From positions 52,487 to 116,486 of the forward strand of contig JAZRBM010000014.1 of NCBI GenBank assembly GCA_045635085.1: a DNA stretch of 64,000 nt, given 5' to 3'. The notes beneath the pieces were generated by a model that worked only from the letters and a program-made list of their open reading frames with translations, was not told where the DNA came from and ran no database searches. The position numbers were made by a program, and so were the translations under genes. The stretch comes from Congzhengia sp045635085 (lineage in GTDB: Bacteria; Bacillota; Clostridia; UBA1381; UBA9506). Of this stretch, positions 8,401-14,449 are shown piece by piece (within the stretch, counting starts at the first letter, position 1; each line of letters starts with the position of its first letter).

Positions 8401-8658
8401 TTAGAAGATTTTATTATAGGTTTTTTGGGTCAAAATTTGCTCGATTTCAGAGAAAGTTTTGCCCGATGCATTTATCAAGAGCATGGGGTCTGATGCAAGT
8501 GCTGAAAGAGGCGAAAAGTTTTTTGCACTTATTTGCAAAAAGGGGGTTTTTTCATAGATATAAGCATCTGCTGATTCGTTCTCTGAAACTATTGTGTATC
8601 CGCGCTTTATCAAATAATTTTCTAATTCATGCATGTTTTTTTCCAGTGAAATCTTCAT
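8401..8658 (-). CDS. YkuS-like (UPF0180) small protein
   Basis: 85-aa protein of unknown biochemical role. It matches the YkuS/UPF0180 layout: an N-terminal helix, KRGYTIV, a short acidic strand, then LLINASGKTFSEIEQIL, the most conserved part of the family. The ATG follows AAAGGATTGG at a reasonable distance. It is monocistronic, upstream of nifS on the same strand with an AT-rich gap of about 80 bases, and divergent from rapZ. Confidence 0.6.
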   Translation of the reverse strand: MKISLEKNMHELENYLIKRGYTIVSENESADAYIYEKTPFLQISAKNFSPLSALASDPMLLINASGKTFSEIEQILTQKTYNKIF

Positions 8659-8714
8659 AATACCAATCCTTTTATTATAAATTTAAATATAGTATGCTCA
8701 AAATCAAAAAAAAC

Positions 8715-8743
8715 TTAACATTTGTATTTTTTTGTGGTACAAT
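8715..8743 (+). promoter_or_regulatory. Promoter for rapZ
   Basis: TTAACA (8715-8720), 17-base spacer, TACAAT (8738-8743), 29 bases before the ATG. Confidence 0.65.
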
Positions 8744-8772
8744 AATATTAGATAAAAAATCGGGAGGATATT

Positions 8773-9630
8773 ATGGAAACAACTATCATAACAGGTATGT
8801 CAGGCGCAGGAAAAACCACTGCAGTTCATGTTCTTGAGGATATGGGCTATTATTGTGTTGATAACATTCCTCCGGTTTTGATTTCAAGCTTTATTTCCTT
8901 ATGTGAAAATTCAAATTTCGGATTTAAAAAAATTGCACTTGTTGTAGATGCAAGAAGTGGCGAATTGGTACAGCATCTGAGTGAAGAAATAAATAAATTC
9001 AAAAAAAGCGGAAATAAGTGCAGGGTAGTTTTTTTGGAGGCAGATGATGAAACCTTAATAAAGCGCTACAAAGAAACAAGGCGCAGGCATCCGCAAACTG
9101 AAGGAAGAATTGAAGATGGAATAGCGTTTGAGAGAAAACTTTTTGCAGATATTAAAGGTCGAGCAGATGTTGTTTTGGATACATCATTTTTAATGGCACG
9201 TGATTTAAGAGAAAAAATGGTGGCGCATTTTGATTCTGATGATAAAAAGTATCAGAAAATCTCAATAAACATCGTATCCTTTGGATTTAAGCGCGGAATA
9301 CCTCTTGACTGCGATTTGGTTTTTGATGTAAGGTTTATGCCTAATCCGTTTTATGAGGAACATTTAAGAGAAAAAACAGGCAAAGAAAAAGAAGTGGCAG
9401 AATATGCACTTTTGTGTGAATCGAGTCAGGTGTTTTTAAAAAAATTAGATGACTTAATGCTCCATTTATTGCCTCTTTATACCTTAGAGGGTAAAAGCTC
9501 CTTAGTTATCGGGATAGGCTGTACGGGAGGAAAGCATCGCTCAGTGGCAGTTGCAGAACACTTAAAAGAATTTCTTTTAAAAAACGATTATTATACGATC
9601 GTAAATCACAGAGATTTAAAAGATGAGTAA
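8773..9630 (+). CDS. rapZ: RapZ/YvcJ-family nucleotide-binding protein
   Basis: P-loop protein of the RapZ (YvcJ) family; in Gram-positives it hydrolyses nucleotides and influences competence and cell-wall metabolism, in enterics it is an RNase adaptor. The Walker A motif GMSGAGKT is at residues 8-15, and the family C terminus with GCTGGKHRSV is present. Length (285 aa) is normal. Here it stands alone; the usual downstream partners yvcK and whiA are not in this window, and a bidirectional terminator follows directly. Confidence 0.95.
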   Translation: METTIITGMSGAGKTTAVHVLEDMGYYCVDNIPPVLISSFISLCENSNFGFKKIALVVDARSGELVQHLSEEINKFKKSGNKCRVVFLEADDETLIKRYKETRRRHPQTEGRIEDGIAFERKLFADIKGRADVVLDTSFLMARDLREKMVAHFDSDDKKYQKISINIVSFGFKRGIPLDCDLVFDVRFMPNPFYEEHLREKTGKEKEVAEYALLCESSQVFLKKLDDLMLHLLPLYTLEGKSSLVIGIGCTGGKHRSVAVAEHLKEFLLKNDYYTIVNHRDLKDE

Positions 9631-9645
9631 ATAAGATATATTTAT

Positions 9646-9677
9646 AAAAAAGACAAGGCTTGCGCCTTGTCTTTTTT
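9646..9677. terminator. Bidirectional terminator between rapZ and the S24 repressor
   Basis: AGACAAGGC and its complement around a TTGC loop, flanked by an A run on the left and a T run on the right, so it can stop both convergent transcripts. It touches the stop codon of the minus-strand repressor. Confidence 0.85.
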
Positions 9678-10335
9678 ATACGAATTTACTCTTACTTTCT
9701 ATAACCTTTCCTATGACTCTTATCCTTTTAACATCTGCTCCTGTAAATTTTCTTGGAGGGTAGTTGTGGTTTTGTGAAATTAAAGTTATAGAATCTTTGT
9801 CGTAGTTTACTATTTTTATAACGCCTTCTTCGTCGTCGATTGTAACGACGCCATATGAACCGTTATCAATACTGGTTTGTCTGCGGACTAAAACCAAGTC
9901 ACCCTCATACAGTCTTGGCTCCATGCTGTTACCCTTTACCTTCAGATAAAAAAAGTCATCATGGTTATATCCGCGCAGAGTAGAAGCATCTACGGTTTCT
10001 TTTCCCATATCGCATTCAAATGCAAGACCACCATAACCTGCACGAACAACGCCTACAACAGGAAGCAGTACCATTTTATCCAGTGGAATTGCGTCTAACG
10101 GTTCGTTGTCGCTTTTATTTAGCTTATCCATAAGCTCGGATACTGAAATAGACATTGCTTTAGCAACGCATGAGAGGGTTTTGGTAGTCGGCATAATGGG
10201 AAGTTTGGTTCTCGGGTTTTCGTTTTTTTCAAGCATAGAAATGTAGCCTTTGCTAAGCCCGCTAAAACGCGCAAACTCGTCCATAGTGATTTCATAAAGC
10301 TCTCGGTATTGTTTAATTATCTCGCCAATTGTCAT
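9676..10335 (-). CDS. LexA/CI-like HTH repressor with S24 self-cleavage domain
   Basis: Two-domain repressor. The N-terminal XRE helix-turn-helix (about residues 5-70; MDEFARFSGLSKGYISMLEK) binds DNA. The C-terminal S24 domain has the scissile Ala-Gly at 99-100 (VVRAGYGG), nucleophile Ser137 in KGNSMEP, and Lys174 in GVIKIV. The Ser-Lys spacing of 37 equals that of LexA, so RecA-stimulated autocleavage is expected. ATG at 10335 is preferred over a GTG at 10344 because AGAGGTG precedes it. It diverges from a phage-type gene pair across a region with three operator-like palindromes. It is not the canonical LexA, whose HTH is of a different type; prophage CI-type or HdiR-type repressors are the nearest analogues. 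Confidence 0.88.
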   Translation of the reverse strand: MTIGEIIKQYRELYEITMDEFARFSGLSKGYISMLEKNENPRTKLPIMPTTKTLSCVAKAMSISVSELMDKLNKSDNEPLDAIPLDKMVLLPVVGVVRAGYGGLAFECDMGKETVDASTLRGYNHDDFFYLKVKGNSMEPRLYEGDLVLVRRQTSIDNGSYGVVTIDDEEGVIKIVNYDKDSITLISQNHNYPPRKFTGADVKRIRVIGKVIESKSKFV

Positions 10336-10352
10336 AATTTGCACCTCTTTTG

Positions 10353-10367
10353 TTTAGTATATTAGAC
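10353..10367. promoter_or_regulatory. Operator-like palindrome O1
   Basis: TTTAGTATATTAGAC, preceded by G, an imperfect dyad. It lies immediately downstream of the -10 of the repressor promoter, where binding would block the repressor's own transcription. Confidence 0.55.
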
Positions 10368-10396
10368 ATTATACGACAAATTTTTCCCTTTGTCAA
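10368..10396 (-). promoter_or_regulatory. Consensus promoter of the S24 repressor
   Basis: On the minus strand, TTGACA (complement at 10391-10396), 17-base spacer, TATAAT (complement at 10368-10373): a perfect match to the sigma-A consensus at both hexamers. It is flanked on both sides by operator-like palindromes. Confidence 0.85.
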
Positions 10397-10402
10397 CACA
10401 TA

Positions 10403-10417
10403 TTTAATAAATTAAAC
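10403..10417. promoter_or_regulatory. Operator-like palindrome O2
   Basis: TTTAATAAATTAAAC, centred 50 bases from O1 and 47 from O3. It lies between the two divergent promoters, upstream of both -35 hexamers. Confidence 0.55.
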
Positions 10418-10436
10418 AAAATTCAATCCAGTATAC

Positions 10437-10465
10437 TTGACAAATTTAATTTAATATGTTAAACT
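10437..10465 (+). promoter_or_regulatory. Rightward promoter of the Cys-rich/sigma-like pair
   Basis: TTGACA (10437-10442), 17-base spacer, TAAACT (10460-10465). The palindrome O3 overlaps the spacer and -10. Confidence 0.7.
10450..10464. promoter_or_regulatory. Operator-like palindrome O3
   Basis: TTTAATATGTTAAAC, sharing the TTTA-x7-TTA-x-AC frame with O1 and O2. It overlaps the rightward -10, so repressor bound here would silence the sigma-like gene. Confidence 0.55.
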
Positions 10466-10508
10466 ATCTGCATAGACCGGTCAAGAAAAAAAGAAAGGAT
10501 GAGAGCTA

Positions 10509-10676
10509 GTGGAAAAATCAAGAGTTAAGACAGATTGTTTTGCTTATCGTCGTGGGGAATGCAGTGTTTTATATGAGCTTGTTTGTCAGAATAAGAGTTG
10601 CAGCTTTTATAAAACATGTGAGCAATACAAAGACGACAAATTGAAATATTCTTATAAAGGTCGTGTTGTCTGTTGA
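10509..10676 (+). CDS. Small Cys-rich phage-type protein
   Basis: 55-aa protein starting at GTG 10509 behind AAAGGATGAG. It has six cysteines (residues 10, 18, 26, 31, 37 and 55); the DCFAYRRGECSVL...CSFYKTC layout suggests a zinc-binding knuckle. Proteins of this layout are common near early and regulatory genes of clostridial prophages, but I know no assigned function. The stop overlaps the TTG start of the next gene (TTGA), so the two are translationally coupled. It is too small to be confident without homologue searches, but the coupling and codon pattern support it. Confidence 0.65.
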   Translation: MEKSRVKTDCFAYRRGECSVLYELVCQNKSCSFYKTCEQYKDDKLKYSYKGRVVC

Positions 10677-11053
10677 GTTTTGACCAGAAAAAAGAAAAGT
10701 TTGAAAAGTACAGAGTGAATTTAAAAGAATTAAAAAGGTTTGCCAGAGAATATAAGATGCTAGAGGACTTGACGAAAATTCTGTCTCCTGCAGACACCAA
10801 GGAAACTAAAAATACGCTCGAGAATTTGGGCAGAGAAAAGCTTAAGCTATGCAAGAAGGTAAATTGCATACTAAAGGAAAAGAGAGCGATTGAAAAAGAA
10901 ATTGATAATGTTAAAAACGGCGCAGAAGCCATGCTTTTGCGATATAGATACATAGACGGGTGCGATTGGGAAGAAATTTCAGAACTACTTAATTATTCGC
11001 CGAGAAATATTCACTATATGCACAAAAAAGCACTTAGTGAGATCGCAAAATAG
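10673..11053 (+). CDS. Sigma-like/ArpU-type HTH transcription factor
   Basis: 126-aa basic protein. The N-terminal two thirds is a charged, coiled-coil-like helix. The C-terminal 45 residues look like sigma region 4 (LLRYRYIDGCDWEEISELL then SPRNIHYMHKKALSEIA). This organisation is shared by phage late-gene activators such as ArpU-type factors and, by role, PBSX Xpf. The start is TTG at 10673, overlapping the previous stop by four bases; there is no alternative ATG at the N terminus. It is the last gene of its transcript, followed by a terminator. Likely target: phage late promoters, possibly the cluster at 39-52 kb (inference). Confidence 0.7.
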   Translation: MSFDQKKEKFEKYRVNLKELKRFAREYKMLEDLTKILSPADTKETKNTLENLGREKLKLCKKVNCILKEKRAIEKEIDNVKNGAEAMLLRYRYIDGCDWEEISELLNYSPRNIHYMHKKALSEIAK

Positions 11054-11060
11054 ATAGAGG

Positions 11061-11090
11061 GAGCTGCAGTTTTTTAGCAGCTCTTTTTAT
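11061..11090 (+). terminator. Terminator of the phage-type switch operon
   Basis: GAGCTGC and GCAGCTC arms with a 9-base loop, followed by TTTTTAT. Confidence 0.85.
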
Positions 11091-11091
11091 G

Positions 11092-11120
11092 TTGAAAAAG
11101 TGTTATTTATATGCTATACT
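11092..11120 (+). promoter_or_regulatory. Promoter for the HAD phosphatase gene
   Basis: TTGAAA (11092-11097), 17-base spacer, TATACT (11115-11120), 31 bases before the ATG. Confidence 0.65.
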
Positions 11121-11151
11121 AAAGTAAACTAATTTGGTTTAGGAGAGGAAA

Positions 11152-11727
11152 ATGAACGTTTACGATTTTGACAAGACAATATATGATGGCGACAGTACGG
11201 TCAATTTTTATAAATTCTGTATAAGAAAAAGACCTGCTATACTGCGGTATTTACCTGTGCAGTTATGGGCATTTTTTATGTACTTTATAAGACTTTATGA
11301 CAAAACAACTATGAAAGAAAACTTTTACAGATTTTTACAAGGAATAGATGATGTAGATATATTGCTTAAGGAGTTTTGGGAAAAAAATATGTCGAAAATA
11401 AAGTCCTGGTACATTAAGGCAAAACAGGATGATGATGTAATAATTTCGGCCTCACCTGAATTTTTGTTAAAAATTCCCTGTGATATGTTAAACATTAAGA
11501 TGATGGCATCAAGGGTAGACAAAAAAAATGGTAAATATAATGGTTTAAATTGCCATGGCAAAGAAAAAGTGTCAAGATTTTATGAAGTTTTTCCTGATGG
11601 GAAGATAGAAAAGTTTTATTCAGATTCTTATTCTGATACGCCGTTGGCTAAGTTGGCAGAAAAATCATATATGGTAGTAGGAAATAAAATTACAGACTGG
11701 ATATACAGAATAAAAGAAGAGGCATAG
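11152..11727 (+). CDS. HAD-superfamily phosphatase (subfamily IB-like)
   Basis: 191-aa HAD phosphatase. Motif I is DFDKTIYDGD at the extreme N terminus, motif II SASPE near residue 100, and motif IV SDSYSDTPLA near residue 160. The helical cap between motifs I and II includes a hydrophobic segment (YLPVQLWAFFMYFI) that may lie at the membrane. Subfamily IB members include phosphoserine phosphatase and phosphatidylglycerophosphatase; the substrate here is unknown. GAGAGGAAA precedes the ATG. The last codons are part of a long perfect palindrome shared with the convergent spoVAD gene. Confidence 0.85.
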   Translation: MNVYDFDKTIYDGDSTVNFYKFCIRKRPAILRYLPVQLWAFFMYFIRLYDKTTMKENFYRFLQGIDDVDILLKEFWEKNMSKIKSWYIKAKQDDDVIISASPEFLLKIPCDMLNIKMMASRVDKKNGKYNGLNCHGKEKVSRFYEVFPDGKIEKFYSDSYSDTPLAKLAEKSYMVVGNKITDWIYRIKEEA

Positions 11728-11749
11728 CCTCTTCTTTTATTCTGTATAT
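11701..11749. terminator. Bidirectional terminator, perfect palindrome inside both convergent genes
   Basis: Arms of 23 bases (11701-11723 and 11727-11749) with a 3-base loop, perfectly complementary. The stem contains AAAAGAAGAGGC. It covers the last codons and stops of both the HAD gene and spoVAD. Confidence 0.85.
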
Positions 11750-12744
11750 AATGAAAGTGCGTGGGCAATTCCGGGGATTGTGTCACCTTGTTGCACCATT
11801 GTTGGACTCATAAGGGCGCCTGTTGGCATAAAAAGAACTTTTTTATAATTTCCTTTTATCATTTGAGGCAGAATATGTGCACACAAAATAAGTCCTGAGC
11901 ACGCACAGCCGCTACCGCCTGAGTGGACATCCTGCGATGCGTCAAAAATAAGCTCCCCGCAGTCAAAATAATTTTTGGATAAATCATAGCCTTCTTTTGA
12001 CATAAGGTCGACCACAATGGATTTTCCTACGCTTCCTAAGTCACCGGTAAATATCGCATCGTAATAATCAGGAGTCCTTTTTGTGTCGTTAAAGTGAGCT
12101 TTTAGGGTATCTATTGCAGCAGGTGCCATAGCAGCACCCATATTGTTGGCATCTTTGATGCCGAGGTCTATAATTTTGCCTGAGGTTGCACACTCTATAC
12201 GTACACATCCCTGCTCATTATCTAATATCACGCATGCAGAGCCTGTAACAGTCCACTGTGCACTTGGAGGTCTTTGTCCGCCATACTCTAACGGAAAGCG
12301 AAACTGTCTTTCTGCCGAGCAAAAGTGACTTGAGGTTATAGCCATACATCTTTCGGCAAAGTCCCCGTCTATTGCAATAGATGCCATTTTCATAGAAAGT
12401 CCCATAGTAGAGCATGCGCCGAAAAGTCCTACATAGGGAATGCTGAACTGTCTTAGCCCATAGCTTGTGCCGACACATTGATTTAAAAGATCGCCGGAAA
12501 AAATATAGTCAATGTCATCAGGGGTCAGCTGTGCTTTTGTAAGGGCTTTTTTCAGTGCTTCTTTTACGAATTTGTTTTCAGCTTTTTCCCAACTGTTCTC
12601 GCCCCAGTATACATCATCTGTCGTTATATCAAATTTGTTTTTAAATGGTCCTTCGGATTCTTTTTTGCCCGCAGATGATGCAAATGCTCTGATATGTGGT
12701 GGATTTTTAAAAATTATGGTTTGAGTTCCTTGTTTTTTGTTCAT
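11737..12744 (-). CDS. spoVAD: Stage V sporulation protein AD
   Basis: Part of the spore inner-membrane channel machinery that moves dipicolinic acid into the forespore and out at germination. The 335-aa protein has the thiolase-like fold of SpoVAD, with LFGACSTMGLSM near residue 110, SHFCSAERQFRFPLEYG and the HSGGSGCACSG segment near the C terminus. It is expected to be forespore-expressed, but I could not assign a sigma-G promoter with confidence. In most Bacilli and Clostridia it sits between spoVAC and spoVAE; here neither is adjacent. Confidence 0.93.
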   Translation of the reverse strand: MNKKQGTQTIIFKNPPHIRAFASSAGKKESEGPFKNKFDITTDDVYWGENSWEKAENKFVKEALKKALTKAQLTPDDIDYIFSGDLLNQCVGTSYGLRQFSIPYVGLFGACSTMGLSMKMASIAIDGDFAERCMAITSSHFCSAERQFRFPLEYGGQRPPSAQWTVTGSACVILDNEQGCVRIECATSGKIIDLGIKDANNMGAAMAPAAIDTLKAHFNDTKRTPDYYDAIFTGDLGSVGKSIVVDLMSKEGYDLSKNYFDCGELIFDASQDVHSGGSGCACSGLILCAHILPQMIKGNYKKVLFMPTGALMSPTMVQQGDTIPGIAHALSLYTE

Positions 12745-12807
12745 TGTTTTTTTCCTTTTAGGTTTTTTGTTTTAATTATTTTTAGAAAAAAACAATAAAA
12801 ATATGCA

Positions 12808-12840
12808 AAAAACGCGGCAGAAGTATCTGCCGCATTTTTT
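12808..12840 (-). terminator. Terminator after the uracil permease gene
   Basis: On the minus strand GCGGCAG/CTGCCGC arms (12814-12820, 12827-12833) precede GTTTTTTG. Confidence 0.85.
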
Positions 12841-12853
12841 GAAATTTTAATTA

Positions 12854-14254
12854 TCAAACCTTAAATTCTACGCCTGTTTCTGTTTCTTCGGGTGTTTCGC
12901 CGAAAACGTAGTCCTTACCGGGAAGGATAGCATTTAAAACAATACCTGCTATTGAAGCAACTGCTAAAGCAGAGAGCGAAATTGTAATGTTTCCGATTGC
13001 GAATGAAACACCGCCTAAACCTAATGCACAAACTAAGATAACTGCTGCGATGATTAAGTTACGGCTCTTTGTGAAGTCAACTCTGTTTTCAACAACGTTT
13101 CTGATACCGATTGCAGAAATCATACCATAAAGCACAAATGAAATACCGCCGATAACTGCTGTCGGGATAACGTTGATTAAAGCAGCAAATTTAGGTGAGA
13201 AGGAGAGAATTACAGCGATAACAGCGGCGATTCTGATTACTTTCGGGTCGTAAACCTTAGAAAGTGCCAAAACACCTGTGTTTTCACCGTAGGTTGTGTT
13301 AGCAGGTCCGCCGAATAAAGCTGCCAAAGTTGTAGCTAAACCATCACCCATAAGTGTTCTGTGAAGTCCGGGTTTTCCAATGAAGTTTTTTCCAACTGTT
13401 GAAGAAATTGCTGAAATATCGCCGATATGTTCCATCATTGTTGCAAGTGAGATAGGAGCAATAGCGATGATTGAGCTTACGATAAGTGATGTGTTTGACC
13501 AATCAACACCGCCAAACACTGTGCCTTCCCATTTAATTGGGAAACCAATCCAAGCAGCTGACTTTAACTGCTCTAGTGCAGCTACTGAGAATAATGAGAG
13601 TTTAGGATTACCTGCAAGACAGATATAACCGTCAACAGGAACGCCCCAGATTAAAGCTAGGATTGCAGCAACCGCACATGAACCTAAAACACCAATCAGG
13701 ATAGGAATAATTTTTGCCATTCCTTTGCCCCAGATATTAAAGATAACGATTAAAGCAAGTGCAATGATTGCGATAAGCCAGTTTGAGTTACAGTTGTTAA
13801 CCGCACTGCCTGCCAATGATAAACCGATAGCTACGATGATAGGACCGGTAACTATAGGCGGGAAGTATGCCATAACCTTTTTAACACCGGCAACCTTAAT
13901 TAGGAGCGCCAATACAAGGTAGATAAGACCAGCAACTGCAATACCAATGCCTGCATACGGAAGTAGTTCTTTATTGGGTGCACCGTCAATTAATGGAGCA
14001 ACTGCAGCATAGCCGCCTAAAAATGCGAATGAAGAACCCAAAAATGCAGGAACTTCAAACTTTGTTAAAACGTGGAATAATAATGTGCCAAGACCTGCCA
14101 TTAAGAGTGTTGTTGCAACATCAAGTCCTGTCAAAAGCGGAACTAAAACGGTAGCTCCAAACATTGCGAACATGTGCTGAAATCCCAACACTAACATTTT
14201 GCTCTTACCGAGTGCTCTAGCATCATAGATGCCATCTTGTTGTTTGTTTGACAT
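12854..14254 (-). CDS. Uracil-xanthine permease family transporter
   Basis: 466-aa NCS2-family symporter with about 12-14 hydrophobic segments. The N-terminal FQHMFAMFGATVLVP and central GDISAISSTVGK segments are typical of UraA-type uracil permeases. The FGGPANTTYGENTGVLALSKVYD stretch (here cited as GGPANTTYGENTG) also favours uracil over xanthine, but substrate assignment is not certain. AAGGAGAG precedes the ATG. The gene is monocistronic, with its own promoter and an attenuator-like leader, so expression is expected to follow pyrimidine or purine supply. Confidence 0.85.
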   Translation of the reverse strand: MSNKQQDGIYDARALGKSKMLVLGFQHMFAMFGATVLVPLLTGLDVATTLLMAGLGTLLFHVLTKFEVPAFLGSSFAFLGGYAAVAPLIDGAPNKELLPYAGIGIAVAGLIYLVLALLIKVAGVKKVMAYFPPIVTGPIIVAIGLSLAGSAVNNCNSNWLIAIIALALIVIFNIWGKGMAKIIPILIGVLGSCAVAAILALIWGVPVDGYICLAGNPKLSLFSVAALEQLKSAAWIGFPIKWEGTVFGGVDWSNTSLIVSSIIAIAPISLATMMEHIGDISAISSTVGKNFIGKPGLHRTLMGDGLATTLAALFGGPANTTYGENTGVLALSKVYDPKVIRIAAVIAVILSFSPKFAALINVIPTAVIGGISFVLYGMISAIGIRNVVENRVDFTKSRNLIIAAVILVCALGLGGVSFAIGNITISLSALAVASIAGIVLNAILPGKDYVFGETPEETETGVEFKV

Positions 14255-14281
14255 AAGATAATCTCTCCTTATAGTAATTTT

Positions 14282-14382
14282 AAAAAAAGCCCTGCCGCAT
14301 GTGCGACAGGGCGAATTTACGCTAACCGGGAACTAAAAGCGATTTATCGGTGTACAGCACACGCAAAGCTTTTACTCAATTA
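14282..14382 (-). ncRNA. Attenuator/riboswitch-like leader of the uracil permease gene
   Basis: On the minus strand the leader ends in a strong terminator (GCCCTG...CAGGGC, 14289-14312, then seven T). Upstream, GCGTGTGC (complement of 14357-14364) can pair over eight positions with GCACATGC inside the terminator (complement of 14297-14304), giving a mutually exclusive antiterminator. An AAAAGC/GCTTTT stem brackets the upstream element. I do not recognise a PyrR-binding loop or the purine-riboswitch core, so the ligand class is open. Confidence 0.55.
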
Positions 14383-14388
14383 ACTACA

Positions 14389-14417
14389 ATTCTATCATAA
14401 CTTTGTTTGTTTGTAAA
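14389..14417 (-). promoter_or_regulatory. Promoter of the uracil permease gene
   Basis: On the minus strand TTTACA (14412-14417), 17-base spacer, TAGAAT (14389-14394), giving a leader of roughly 130 bases. Confidence 0.65.
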
Positions 14418-14449
14418 TATAAATTTACCTTTTTGTATAATTTTGTAAA

